This document shows positions 40,446 through 49,122 of a stretch of DNA of 64,000 nt, piece by piece. Within the stretch, counting starts at the first letter, position 1, and each line of letters starts with the position of its first letter. The translations under genes were made by a program, and so were the position numbers. The stretch is from Clostridia bacterium (GTDB lineage: Bacteria; Bacillota; Clostridia; Christensenellales; Aristaeellaceae): positions 1 to 64,000 of the forward strand of contig JAGBEX010000002.1 of assembly GCA_017936765.1 (NCBI GenBank), written 5' to 3'. Under the pieces are notes generated by a model. The model worked only from the letters and a program-made list of their open reading frames with translations. It was not told the DNA's origin and searched no databases.

Positions 40446-42050
40446 TTACTGGGCAGCGCCGGGGAAGGTGCCGCGGAATTCGCCAGCCTTGTAAGCAGCG
40501 AGCTGCTCCTCGATGATCTCGGAAGCGCCGGTGTTCATGGTAGCCTGGATGGCAGCGTCGTAAGTAGCGTCGAACTCTTCGGGAGCGCAGGTAACAACCT
40601 TGCTCAGGAATTCGCCCTGCTTGGACTTAACCATGGCGCCGTAGTCGGTGGAAGCCTGGATCGGGATGGAGAAGGAAACCTGGGTCCAAGCGTCGATGTA
40701 AGCATCCACGTAGGAAGCGGTCACTTCTTCAGCATACTTCTCGTCGAAGGCCAGGGCCAGAGCGGCAGAGTTCTTCTCGTCGGAGCCATAGTACAGGCCG
40801 TTGGAGATGAAGCAGATGTCGCCAGCGTGCATCTTGTTCTCGTCAGGCACATTGTCAGCAGACTGAACCTGGCAGGGGATGCCGTCTTCGGTCTTGGCCA
40901 GGTAGTTGATGCCTTCCACGCCGTTCTGCATGGCGAACATATTCTCGGGCTGGCACATCCAGTCGATGTACTTGATAGCGGCGATGGCCACTTCTTCCTT
41001 GGCGCCTTCAGGCTTGGGCAGGATGATGCTCAGGCCGTTAGCAGCGTACACGTCGTGCAGGGTCTTGCCCAGGGACTCGTTCTTGAAGGGGTTCACAGAA
41101 GTCCACCAAGCGCCTTCCACGGCAGCTTCCATTTCCTTCTGATAGTTCTTGTCGGTACGCCAGGGCTGGTCGGGCTGCATGGAGAAGAAGCCAAAGTAGC
41201 CGTTCAGCAGGGCGGAGTCGGTAGCGGTATCGTCGTTGATGTCGAAGTTCTCGTACAGCAGGCCCTCATGGAACAGGGTGTTCAGCCAACGATAGCCTTC
41301 CTTGGAGCCGGGCAGCATCTCGTGCAGGCCGGCATAGGCGAACCAGTCTTCCTCAGTGACCTGAGAGAAGTCGATGAAGGCGTCCATGAAGCGAACGACG
41401 TTGTACAGGGGATCAGACTCGTACAGGTCGAACTGCATGGGGATGGTGCGCTCGCCGCCCAGATTGGCTTCCTTGGCAGCACGCAGATAAGCGGTGAAGG
41501 ACTCGATGTCGGTGGGTTCTTCCATCTCCAGCTTCTCCAGCCAGTCCTTACGGATGAAGTTACCAACGTTGGCAACGTTCAGGCGGCGAGCAGGCAGGAA
41601 CCACTGTTCCTTCTCGCCATCGCCATCGTTGTCCTGCTGGCCGAACTTGAGCAGGTCTTCGCCCAGGAAAGCCTTGATGTTGGAGCCATACTGATCCAGC
41701 AGATCGTCCAGCTGCCACAGGCCTTCGTAGGTGATGTACTCATTCACCAGGCTGCCGTTGTAGGTCATGCAGATGTCGGGGGCAGTGCCGCCGCCCAGCT
41801 GGGTGGTCAGCACGTCGCCTTCCGTCCAACGGGGAACGGGCACGAACTGCAGCTTGATCTTGTTGGGGTTGCCGAAGTTCTCCTGGGCATACTTCAGCTG
41901 CCAGCAGTCTTCCACGTTGAAGCCGGCGATGGAGCGGTCATACGCTTCCACACGCAGGGTGATCCAGCCTTCTTCTTCAGCGAAGGCGGGGATGCTGGCC
42001 ATGCTCAGCAGCATTACCAGCGCCATGATCAGGGACAGAGTCTTTTTCAT
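40446..42050 (-). CDS. Carbohydrate ABC transporter extracellular binding protein (LplA type)
   Basis: Exported oligosaccharide-binding protein of 534 residues, a size typical of the large type I-family binding proteins that serve LplB/LplC permeases. The signal peptide is at 1-24 (MKKTLSLIMALVMLLSMASIPAFA), with no lipobox. GGGTAPDICMTYNGSL and NVANVGNFIRKDWLEKLEMEEPTDIESF are conserved in the family, and DNDGDGEKEQW (near 140) looks like a calcium site. It is the third gene of an operon whose permease genes come first, an arrangement that differs from the second importer in this window. A pectin or arabinan oligomer is a plausible ligand from the neighbouring genes. Confidence 0.88.
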   Translation of the reverse strand: MKKTLSLIMALVMLLSMASIPAFAEEEGWITLRVEAYDRSIAGFNVEDCWQLKYAQENFGNPNKIKLQFVPVPRWTEGDVLTTQLGGGTAPDICMTYNGSLVNEYITYEGLWQLDDLLDQYGSNIKAFLGEDLLKFGQQDNDGDGEKEQWFLPARRLNVANVGNFIRKDWLEKLEMEEPTDIESFTAYLRAAKEANLGGERTIPMQFDLYESDPLYNVVRFMDAFIDFSQVTEEDWFAYAGLHEMLPGSKEGYRWLNTLFHEGLLYENFDINDDTATDSALLNGYFGFFSMQPDQPWRTDKNYQKEMEAAVEGAWWTSVNPFKNESLGKTLHDVYAANGLSIILPKPEGAKEEVAIAAIKYIDWMCQPENMFAMQNGVEGINYLAKTEDGIPCQVQSADNVPDENKMHAGDICFISNGLYYGSDEKNSAALALAFDEKYAEEVTASYVDAYIDAWTQVSFSIPIQASTDYGAMVKSKQGEFLSKVVTCAPEEFDATYDAAIQATMNTGASEIIEEQLAAYKAGEFRGTFPGAAQ

Positions 42051-42106
42051 GGTTGTGTCTCTCCTTATAAGATTTATTTTTACCGCACCTGCGGTAAAGT
42101 ACGTTC

Positions 42107-43018
42107 TTAGCCCTTCACAGCGCCGATGGTCACACCGGAAACGAAGTAGCGCTGCACAAAGGGGTACACCACCAGGATGGGCAGGGTGGCGAAGATGATG
42201 GTGGCGGACTCGATGGACTCGGACACGCTGGTCGCCACAGCGGAGGCGCCGCCTTCCATCATGGCCACGTCCACAGCCTGGGAACCCTTGATGAGGTTAT
42301 ACAGCTTCAGCTGCAGGGGCTGCAGGGAGCGGTCGGTGATGTAGTACAGGGCGTCCTGGAAGCTGTTCCACTTGCCCACAGCGTAGAACAGGGTCAGCGT
42401 GGCCAGGGAGGCCAGGGACAGGGGCAGATAAATCTGCAGCAGGATCTGGAAATCGTTGGCGCCGTCAATGGTGGCAGCCTCTTCAAGAGATTCCGGCAGG
42501 GCAGCGAAGAAGCTCTTGAGGATGATCATGTTGTAGGTGGACAGCGCACCGGGGATGATCAGGGACCAGGCGTTGTTCAAAAGGCCCAGTTCCTTGATGT
42601 TCAGGTAGATCGGGATGGTGCCGCCGGAGAAATACATGGTGAACAGCGCCATGAGGTTGAAGAACTTGCGGCCCTTGAGGCGCTTCTTGGTCAGCGGGTA
42701 GGCCATGAGGATGGTCAGCACCATGGCAATGGCCGTGTAGGTCACGGTGATGCCCACGGTGTACCACAGGGCGTGCATCATGGAACCATCGTTGAAGATG
42801 GCCTGATACGCCATGGTGGTGAATTCCACCGGCCAGAAGCCCACGTCGCCGCGGAGGATAGCGGACTTGGAGGATAAGGAAACCGCAATCACGTTCACAA
42901 AGGGCAGCAGGCAGATCAGCGAGCAGGCGATAATAATGATGGCCAGAATGATCTGAGGAACAGTCCAGATCTTTTCCTTCTTGATGTTCATGGGCTTTGC
43001 AGCCTGTACAGTCGTCAT
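42107..43018 (-). CDS. Carbohydrate ABC transporter permease (LplC/YesQ type)
   Basis: Inner-membrane permease of 303 residues with six predicted helices. The ATPase-coupling EAA loop is EEAATIDGANDFQILLQIYLPLSLA. The conserved C-terminus VYPFVQRYFVSGVTIGAVKG ends the family. The start at 43018 follows GGAGGTGG; an earlier in-frame start at 43084 would overlap the partner gene. No ATPase gene is present, as usual for this group, which borrows a shared MsmK-type ATPase. Works with the permease 13 bases upstream. Confidence 0.9.
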   Translation of the reverse strand: MTTVQAAKPMNIKKEKIWTVPQIILAIIIIACSLICLLPFVNVIAVSLSSKSAILRGDVGFWPVEFTTMAYQAIFNDGSMMHALWYTVGITVTYTAIAMVLTILMAYPLTKKRLKGRKFFNLMALFTMYFSGGTIPIYLNIKELGLLNNAWSLIIPGALSTYNMIILKSFFAALPESLEEAATIDGANDFQILLQIYLPLSLASLATLTLFYAVGKWNSFQDALYYITDRSLQPLQLKLYNLIKGSQAVDVAMMEGGASAVATSVSESIESATIIFATLPILVVYPFVQRYFVSGVTIGAVKG

Positions 43019-43031
43019 ATCATCCACCTCC

Positions 43032-43964
43032 TTACCAGATACCGTCTTCGCCAAGGCGCTTGGTGACGAAGTTGGCCGTGCCAACCATGATCAGGCCAAC
43101 CACGGACTGGAACAGGCCGATGGCGGTGGCGCGGTCGAACTTGGCGTTGGTGATACCGGCGCGATACACGAAGGTAGACAGCACGTCGCAGTAGTTCTGC
43201 ACGCGGGTGTTACCCATGATGTAGGGACGGTCGAAGCTGATGTTCATCATCTGGCCCACATTCAGGATCAGCAGCACCACGATGGTGGAGCGGATGCCAG
43301 GCAGCGTGACGTGCCAGATCTGCTGGAGCTTGTTGGCGCCGTCGATCTTGGCAGCCTCAAACAGCTCCATGTTGATGCCGGTAATGGCGGACAGGTACAG
43401 AATGGTACCCCAGCCCATGGACTGCCACACGCCAACCAGCGTGTAGGTGATGCGCCACGGCCAGCCCTCGGTAAGGAAGGGGATGTTCTCGTCGATCCAG
43501 CCCCATTTCAGCAGGGTGGCATTCACCACGCCGGTGGTGGGGGCGAAGATCTGCAGCACCATGCCGCCGATGATGACCCAGCTGAGGAAGTGGGGCAGAT
43601 ACAGCAGCGTCTGGGAAAGCTTCTTCACGCGGGTGGAGCGCAGCTCGTTGAGCAGGATGGCCAGGATGATCGGAACCGGGAAGCCGGCGATCAGGCCCAT
43701 GAAGTTGAGCAGCAGCGTGTTGCCCAGCGCCACGGGGAAGTCGGGCATCTTCATCACGAACTTGAAATTGTCCAGGCCGACCCACTTGCTGGCCCACATA
43801 CCCTTCACAGGGTTATACTTGGTGAAGGCAATGCCAACGCCCAGCATGGGCTTGTAGCAGAAGATAATGTAGAACGCCACCGGCAAAAGCAGCATTACAT
43901 AGAGTCGCCAGTTCTGCCAAATGGAATTCAGGGTTCCCCGGCGGGGACGACGAAGATCCGTCAT
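43032..43964 (-). CDS. Carbohydrate ABC transporter permease (LplB/YtcP type)
   Basis: Inner-membrane permease of 310 residues, first gene of the importer operon. YVMLLLPVAFYIIFCYKPMLGVGIAF is the N-terminal membrane entry, NTLLLNFMGLIAGFPVPIILAILLNE the central region, and EAAKIDGANKLQQIWHVTLPGI the EAA loop. The start at 43964 follows AGGGGGAAATGGC; the ATG at 43991 precedes the ribosome site and is less likely. A TATAAT-like -10 lies on the minus strand near 44028, without a good -35. Confidence 0.9.
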   Translation of the reverse strand: MTDLRRPRRGTLNSIWQNWRLYVMLLLPVAFYIIFCYKPMLGVGIAFTKYNPVKGMWASKWVGLDNFKFVMKMPDFPVALGNTLLLNFMGLIAGFPVPIILAILLNELRSTRVKKLSQTLLYLPHFLSWVIIGGMVLQIFAPTTGVVNATLLKWGWIDENIPFLTEGWPWRITYTLVGVWQSMGWGTILYLSAITGINMELFEAAKIDGANKLQQIWHVTLPGIRSTIVVLLILNVGQMMNISFDRPYIMGNTRVQNYCDVLSTFVYRAGITNAKFDRATAIGLFQSVVGLIMVGTANFVTKRLGEDGIW

Positions 43965-43991
43965 GCCATTTCCCCCTTTATTATTTTGCAT

Positions 43992-44295
43992 ATTTGTCCC
44001 GTTTCGGCCAAGTGCCGATAATTCATTATAGAGTTATTATTCGGTTACTTCTATGCAAATCCTGCTTGATATTATGTGAAAGATGCAAATTTTGTTCAAA
44101 AAATTTCGCATTTTTTCCAATGCTACCCATATCCGTGCTTTTCCCGCTTTGTTCACCCTGACGCAAGCGCCCTTTCATTTCTGTTGAAATACAACAAAAT
44201 GAGCCAAATCAACACCCTCTGTCGCCTGACAAGAAACGCATAATCCAGGAATTTCTGTAAACTCATTTTTTCTTCAATAAAATACCATTTATCCC
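43992..44295. other. AT-rich intergenic region between divergent importer and malQ transcripts
   Basis: About 300 bases without a credible gene. The only things noted are a TATAAT (minus strand, near 44028) that may serve the importer operon, and a small TGTTG-AAATA-CAACA inverted repeat at 44182-44196. Base composition is much lower in GC than the flanking genes, as expected for control regions here. Confidence 0.6.
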
Positions 44296-44324
44296 TTGCA
44301 AGTTTCGCCTATCTGTGATATAAC
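44296..44324 (+). promoter_or_regulatory. Sigma-A promoter of malQ
   Basis: TTGCAA (44296-44301), 17-base spacer, TATAAC (44319-44324). Confidence 0.75.
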
Positions 44325-44329
44325 GGCAT

Positions 44330-44343
44330 TGGTAACGTTTCCA
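44330..44343. promoter_or_regulatory. cre / LacI-family operator-like site before malQ
   Basis: TGGTAACGTTTCCA fits the catabolite-responsive consensus TGNNANCGNTNNCA at every fixed position and is nearly symmetric. It sits just after the -10, about the transcription start, where a bound CcpA or MalR-type repressor would block transcription. Confidence 0.65.
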
Positions 44344-44366
44344 TTGTTTTGAAAGGGGGCGCTCCA

Positions 44367-45959
44367 ATGCAGCGCAGCGCAGGTATTCTGCTGCCCATCA
44401 CCAGCCTTCCGTCCAAGTACGGCGTGGGCTGTTTTTCCCAGAGTGCGTATGATTTTGTGGACTGGCTCCACGATGCCGGACAGACCTACTGGCAGATCCT
44501 GCCCATCTGCCCCACCAGTTATGGCGATTCCCCCTACCAAAGCTTTTCCACCTTTGCGGGGAACCCCTATTTCATCAGCCTGGAAGCGCTGATCGAAGAA
44601 GGCGTTTTGACCCAGGAGGAATGCGATGCCGCCGATTTCGGCTCCAACCCCGCCGATGTGGACTACGCCAAGCTCTACGAAAACCGCTATCCCCTGCTGC
44701 GCAAAGCCTACGAGCGCAGCGATATCAGCAAAAATGCGGACTACCAGGCCTTTGTGACGGAAAACCATTGGTGGCTGCAGGATTATGCCCTGTTCATGGC
44801 GCTGAAGAACTTCTTCTGCGGCCAATGCTGGAACGACTGGCCCGAGGACATCCGCCTGCGCTGGGACTTTGCCCTGGATCACTACCGGCGGATTTTGTAC
44901 TTCGACATTGAATTCCAGATGTACCTGCAGTTCAAGTTCTTCCAGCAGTACCGCCAGCTGAAGAGCTACGCCAATAGCCGCGGCATCAAGATCGTGGGCG
45001 ATATCCCGATCTATGTAGCCATGGACAGCGCCGACACCTGGGCCAACCCCCAGCTCTTCCAGCTGGACGAGAGCAACACCCCCATCGCCGTGGCGGGCTG
45101 CCCGCCGGATGGCTTTGCCGCCACCGGCCAGCTCTGGGGCAATCCCCTGTACCGCTGGGATTACCACAAGGAGACCGGCTTCCAGTGGTGGGTCACCCGG
45201 CTGTGGTATTGCTATCAGCTCTACGACGTGACCCGCATCGACCACTTCCGCGGCTTTGATGAATACTATGCCATCCCCTATGGCGAAGATACCGCCGTGA
45301 ACGGCTGGTGGGAGAAGGGTCCCGGCATGGATCTGTTCAACGCCCTGGAGCAGAGCCTGGGCAAGCACGAGGTCATCGCCGAGGATCTGGGCTACATGAC
45401 CGACACCGTGCGCCAGCTGGTGAAGGACTCCGGCTTCCCCAACATGAAGGTGCTGGAGTTTGCCTTCGACGCCCGTGACACCGGCTCCGCCAGCGATTAC
45501 CTGACCCACAACTATCCCGAAAACTGCGTGGCCTACACCGGCACCCACGACAACGAGACCCTGGTGGGCTGGATGGACGTGATCACCAAGGAAGAAGTGC
45601 AGATGGTACGGGACTACCTGTGCGACTACCACACCCCCAAGAAGTACCTGTACAAGTCCCTCATTGCCCTGGTGCTGCGCAGCGCCGCCAAGGACTGCAT
45701 CATCCCCATCCAGGATTACCTAGGGCTGGACAATTCCTGCCGGATGAACAAGCCCTCCACCCTTGGCACCAACTGGCGCTGGCGCCTGACCCCCGGCCAG
45801 CTCACCGACGAGGTGCAGGAGACCATCTACACCCTGTGCCAGCGCTATGGCCGCCTGAACCCCATCCTCTATTGGGAGGAACAGCAGGCCAAGCTGGCCG
45901 AGGAGGAAGCCGAAGCGAAGGAGGAAGCCTGTGCCGCAGATCCTGCTCCGACCTGTTGA
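44367..45959 (+). CDS. malQ: 4-alpha-glucanotransferase (amylomaltase, GH77)
   Basis: Cytoplasmic enzyme of 530 residues that transfers alpha-1,4-glucan segments and frees glucose, used in maltodextrin or glycogen turnover. The N-terminus AGILLPITSLPSKYGVGCFS is diagnostic. Catalytic residues fit D292 (TRIDHFRG, nucleophile), E339 (VIAEDLG, acid/base) and D395 (TGTHDNET). KPSTLGTNWRWRL near the end is conserved as well. The C-terminal tail (EEQQAKLAEEEAEAKEEA) is unusually acidic. The start follows AAAGGGGGC by about eight bases. Its last 29 bases overlap the next gene. Control by a cre-like operator fits a sugar-repressed gene. Confidence 0.93.
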   Translation: MQRSAGILLPITSLPSKYGVGCFSQSAYDFVDWLHDAGQTYWQILPICPTSYGDSPYQSFSTFAGNPYFISLEALIEEGVLTQEECDAADFGSNPADVDYAKLYENRYPLLRKAYERSDISKNADYQAFVTENHWWLQDYALFMALKNFFCGQCWNDWPEDIRLRWDFALDHYRRILYFDIEFQMYLQFKFFQQYRQLKSYANSRGIKIVGDIPIYVAMDSADTWANPQLFQLDESNTPIAVAGCPPDGFAATGQLWGNPLYRWDYHKETGFQWWVTRLWYCYQLYDVTRIDHFRGFDEYYAIPYGEDTAVNGWWEKGPGMDLFNALEQSLGKHEVIAEDLGYMTDTVRQLVKDSGFPNMKVLEFAFDARDTGSASDYLTHNYPENCVAYTGTHDNETLVGWMDVITKEEVQMVRDYLCDYHTPKKYLYKSLIALVLRSAAKDCIIPIQDYLGLDNSCRMNKPSTLGTNWRWRLTPGQLTDEVQETIYTLCQRYGRLNPILYWEEQQAKLAEEEAEAKEEACAADPAPTC

Positions 45960-46416
45960 GACCGGCGATGCCGCCTTCATCCACACGCTGATGAACACCC
46001 CCGCCCTCATGGCGCGGCTGCACCAGCCCGCCACCACCCTCGCGGATTGGGAGGAAGCCGTTGCCCTCTGGCTTGGCGACCCTGACGAGAAGGGGTACAT
46101 CGTTACCGCAGACGATCAGCCCATCGGCTGGTTTGCGGTGAATGACCTGCTGTCTCCGGCGCGTATCCCCTACATCAAAATGGCCGCGCTGCTGCCGCAG
46201 CACCAGCACCGGGGCATTGGCCGACAGGTGATCGCCCAGCTGTGCAGCCAGCTGCAGGCCGAGGGCTACCCCACCGTGCGCCTCTTCACCGATGCAGACA
46301 ACCTGGCCGCCCAGCGCTGCTACCAGCGCTGCGGGTTCCGCATCATTGCCACCCTGGAGGAACCCTGGCCGGACGGCTCCACCCTGCTGCGGTGCGAGAT
46401 GGAGAAAACGCTTTGA
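45931..46416 (+). CDS. GNAT-family N-acetyltransferase overlapping malQ
   Basis: Acetyltransferase of 161 residues. LLRPVETGDAAFIHTLM at the start, the acetyl-CoA loop LLPQHQHRGIGRQVIAQLCSQLQ (Q/RxxGxG/A) near residue 92 and ADNLAAQRCYQRCGFRIIATLEE complete the fold. It starts with GTG at 45931, preceded by GAAGGAGGAAGCCT, which lies within malQ; the overlap of 29 bases implies coupled translation. The substrate is unknown; a link to maltodextrin metabolism is not obvious. Confidence 0.85.
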   Translation: MPQILLRPVETGDAAFIHTLMNTPALMARLHQPATTLADWEEAVALWLGDPDEKGYIVTADDQPIGWFAVNDLLSPARIPYIKMAALLPQHQHRGIGRQVIAQLCSQLQAEGYPTVRLFTDADNLAAQRCYQRCGFRIIATLEEPWPDGSTLLRCEMEKTL

Positions 46417-46421
46417 CACAT

Positions 46422-46464
46422 AAAATCCCGTCGCAAGAACCGAAACCTTGCGGCGGGATTTTCT
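46422..46464. terminator. Terminator after the malQ-acetyltransferase pair
   Basis: AAAATCCCGTCGCAAG pairs with CTTGCGGCGGGATTTT with one mismatch; T-tracts exist on both strands. Confidence 0.88.
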
Positions 46465-46479
46465 TATAGAACACCATAG

Positions 46480-46630
46480 AAGGCTCCCTTGTGTAAAGGG
46501 AGCTGCCCCGAAGGGGCTGAGGGATTGTAAGCCGCAGTTTTGCACTTCTGCATACGGAGTGATGCAAGCAGCGCCAATCCCTCCGTCACGGCTTACGCCG
46601 TGCCACCTCCCTTTACACAAGGGAGGCCTT
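46480..46630. repeat. MITE-like 151-bp inverted-repeat element, copy B
   Basis: Same length and end sequences as 16096-16246 (AAGGCTCCCTTGTGTAAAGGG ... CCCTTTACACAAGGGAGGCCTT), same internal GGGGCTGAGGGATTG, GCACTTCTGCATACGGAGTG and CAATCCCTCCGTCA. The right inner stem is ACGGCTTACGCCGT here and AGCCGCAAGCGGCT in the other copy, so pairing is kept with changed bases. No coding capacity. Confidence 0.85.
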
Positions 46631-46647
46631 TGGCATTGCCTTACTGT

Positions 46648-48060
46648 TTACACATGCAGCTCGAAGCTCTTCATGGACAGCGACCCGCTTCCCTCGAAGG
46701 TGAAGTACAGCGCGTTCACCCCATCCGGCAGGGCGATGTCCGCCGTGGCGGTGACCCACACATTGCTGTTCTGCACCGGCAGGCGGCACAGGGTCTCGCC
46801 ATCCCAGGCGGTCTTCACGGCCACATGGCCGTTGGCATAGGCGCGGGTGGTGATGCTGATGGCCTTCACGCCCTTGCAGTCGAAGTACTTGAAGCCCGCG
46901 GTGGCGCCATCCCGCAGGTTCTGGATATAGCCCGGCTCCTCATCGCCGTCCCGGCCATCCTGGGTGATGCGCGGCACCAGGCAATCCGTCCAGATGCGGG
47001 CGCCATCGTCATAGGCCTGGGGCTTGGTGGTGAACAGCGCGCAGGCAATGTAGGCAGGCCATTCGCCCACGCCGGGCAGGGGCGTGGAGCCGCAGGAGGT
47101 CATTTCCACCTGGGGGATGTGGCCGTTCTCGTCAAAGTAGATCTTCTCCACGCAGCCCTGGCGGGAATAGGCCGTGCCATTGGTGTGGCGGTGGTAGAAG
47201 ATGTACCACTGGTCGCCGATCTGCACCATGCTGCCGTGGTTGTTGCCGCCAAAGTACATGGGCTTTTCCGCAGGCTTGTAGGTGCCGATGTTGGTATCGT
47301 CGTTGGCCACGATCACGCCACCGTACTGGAAGCCGGAGGTGGGCTTGTCGCTGACGGCATAGCACAGCTCGCAGAAGCGGATGGAGGAATAGATGAAGTA
47401 ATACTTGTCCCCACGCTTGCGGATGGAGGCTGCCTCGAAATACTCGTGGCCTTCATAGCCGCTGCCAGCGCTGTAAGGCACGCTGGGGGCAACGAACACA
47501 GGCTCTTCCATAATGGTGAGCATATCCTTGTCCAGCACGGTGGCCATGGGGCCGTGGCGCTCCTTGTTCCAATGCCAGCAGAAGCCGGTGTACAGGTAGG
47601 TCCTGTCCCCCTCGGTCAGCACGCCGGGGTCGAACTGCGCCTCGTCGCCGGGGCGCTCGCCCAGCAGGCCGCCGTCCTTGTCGTGAACATAGCCGTAGAA
47701 TTCATACTGGCCAGCGGGGGTATCGCACACCGCCACGGAGACCACGTTCTCCTTGTCCAGCACGTAATACAGGTAATACCGGCCATCGGGACCCACGGTG
47801 ACGTCCGGGGCATAGAGGCAGGCGCGGCCATGGGCGTTGCGGGGATCCTGCTCCTTGCGGTAGATCACGCCCTCATAGCGCCAGTTGCCCAGGTCGTCCA
47901 CCGGGGCAGACCAGCACACGTAGTCGTTCTGGCAGAACACCCAGCCGTTGAAGGCGTCGTGGGAGCCATACACATACACGCGATCGTCAAAGACATAGGG
48001 TTCGCCATCGGGGATGTATTCCCAGGAAGGGAGATAGGGATTCAGCAGCGGCTTTTTCAT
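46648..48060 (-). CDS. Glycoside hydrolase family 43, second paralogue
   Basis: Cytoplasmic GH43 hydrolase of 470 residues, a close paralogue of the enzyme at 23278-24687: the same opening (LNPYLPSWEYIPDGEP), the same D18, D144 (QFDPGVL) and E209 (YFEAAS) triad, APDV at 84-87, and the same C-terminal beta domain (TAGFKYFDCKGVKAISITT). Differences in the 190-290 loops suggest another oligosaccharide or linkage. The start at 48060 is preceded by GGAG; the in-frame ATG at 48171 lies inside the terminator region of the neighbouring gene and is rejected. It is transcribed alone, towards the MITE-like element. Confidence 0.88.
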   Translation of the reverse strand: MKKPLLNPYLPSWEYIPDGEPYVFDDRVYVYGSHDAFNGWVFCQNDYVCWSAPVDDLGNWRYEGVIYRKEQDPRNAHGRACLYAPDVTVGPDGRYYLYYVLDKENVVSVAVCDTPAGQYEFYGYVHDKDGGLLGERPGDEAQFDPGVLTEGDRTYLYTGFCWHWNKERHGPMATVLDKDMLTIMEEPVFVAPSVPYSAGSGYEGHEYFEAASIRKRGDKYYFIYSSIRFCELCYAVSDKPTSGFQYGGVIVANDDTNIGTYKPAEKPMYFGGNNHGSMVQIGDQWYIFYHRHTNGTAYSRQGCVEKIYFDENGHIPQVEMTSCGSTPLPGVGEWPAYIACALFTTKPQAYDDGARIWTDCLVPRITQDGRDGDEEPGYIQNLRDGATAGFKYFDCKGVKAISITTRAYANGHVAVKTAWDGETLCRLPVQNSNVWVTATADIALPDGVNALYFTFEGSGSLSMKSFELHV

Positions 48061-48151
48061 GGAATCAGCTCCATTCGGCTTTTTTCTTATTGTCGCACAC
48101 TTCTTCGGAAGGGGCAAGGCATTTGCATGAAGTCCGCAACAATCAGGCCAT

Positions 48152-48183
48152 AAAAAACCAGCCCTGCGCAATGCAAGGCTGGA
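48152..48183 (-). terminator. Terminator of the pflBA-GH5 operon
   Basis: On the minus strand CCAGCCTTGC pairs with GCAGGGCTGG-type sequence and TTTTTT follows, a few bases past the GH5 stop. Confidence 0.8.
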
Positions 48184-48189
48184 TGCGGA

Positions 48190-49122
48190 TTACAGATACT
48201 TGATCAATTCTTCCCGCACGCCGTCCAGCTCGGGGCGGCTCAGGCCGAAGTTCATTTCCCGGTAGCTCCACAGGGCGCGGGCGATACCATGCTTCTCCAG
48301 CACGGCGTTGATGGTCTTGAGCCACTTCACCGTGTCCTCGGGGGAAGCCACGTCGATCACGCCATACTCGCCGCAATACAGGGTGGTGTTGTGCTTTTCC
48401 GCCGCCGCGATGGCATCGGCGAAGCGATCCTCGAAGAAGGCTTCGGTGGCACCGCTGTCGGCAAAGGCCACGCGGGCGTCCACGTCAAAGTTCTCCACCC
48501 AAGGCGCACCCTGATGGGTGAAGGGCATGGGATCGTAGCAATGGAAGTTGTACAGCACCTTCTCGTCCGTGGGGGCGGCCAGATCCTTCACCGCGGGGGC
48601 GGCGTTGTTCCAGTAGCTGCCCACCAGAATGATCATCTCCGGCGCAATGGCGCGGATGCGGCGCACCGCCTCCTGCCACACCCGGTTCCACACATCGACG
48701 AAGCGCTGCTCGGTGACCTCGTTCAGCAGCTCGAACACGATCAGGTCGGTCATGCTGCCATAGCGGCGGGCAATATCCTCCCACAGGGCGTAGAAGCGCT
48801 CCTGATAGACTTCGTTGTCGAAGAAGCCGGTCTCGGCCTCGCCCTTGTCAAAGGAGAAGCCCGCCGTTTTGTGCAGATCCAGCACCATCTTCAGGCCATA
48901 CTTGCGGCACATCTCCGCCGCCCAGTCCAGCTTAGCATAGCCCCGGCCGTCGTCCAGCACATTGTAGTCCACGGGGATGCGCACATGATCCAGCTTCCAG
49001 CTGGCGATCTGCGCAAAGTCCTCTTCCTGGATGAACTCGTTGAGCCGCGCGTCGCTGTAGTCGCACTGGCTCAGCCAGCCGCCCAGGTTCACACCGCGGT
49101 AGATGCCCATTTTCTTCAGCAT
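48190..49122 (-). CDS. Glycoside hydrolase family 5 (cellulase-fold) enzyme
   Basis: Cytoplasmic (beta/alpha)8 hydrolase of 310 residues; no signal peptide. YRGVNLGGWLSQ opens the fold, DHVRIPVDYNVL follows, E135 in FELLNEVTE is the acid/base and E252 in YCGEYGVID the nucleophile; HCYDPMPFTHQGAPW lines the cleft. Likely an exo- or endo-beta-glucosidase-like enzyme on cello- or other beta-glucan oligomers. The ATG at 49122 has GGAGGG eight bases upstream and overlaps the pflA stop by seven bases, so it is the third gene of the pfl operon, an unusual partner. Confidence 0.85.
   Translation of the reverse strand: MLKKMGIYRGVNLGGWLSQCDYSDARLNEFIQEEDFAQIASWKLDHVRIPVDYNVLDDGRGYAKLDWAAEMCRKYGLKMVLDLHKTAGFSFDKGEAETGFFDNEVYQERFYALWEDIARRYGSMTDLIVFELLNEVTEQRFVDVWNRVWQEAVRRIRAIAPEMIILVGSYWNNAAPAVKDLAAPTDEKVLYNFHCYDPMPFTHQGAPWVENFDVDARVAFADSGATEAFFEDRFADAIAAAEKHNTTLYCGEYGVIDVASPEDTVKWLKTINAVLEKHGIARALWSYREMNFGLSRPELDGVREELIKYL

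Noticed and set aside
44182..44196. TGTTG-AAATA-CAACA as an operator
   Set aside because: Too short and too AT-rich to distinguish from chance without further sites.
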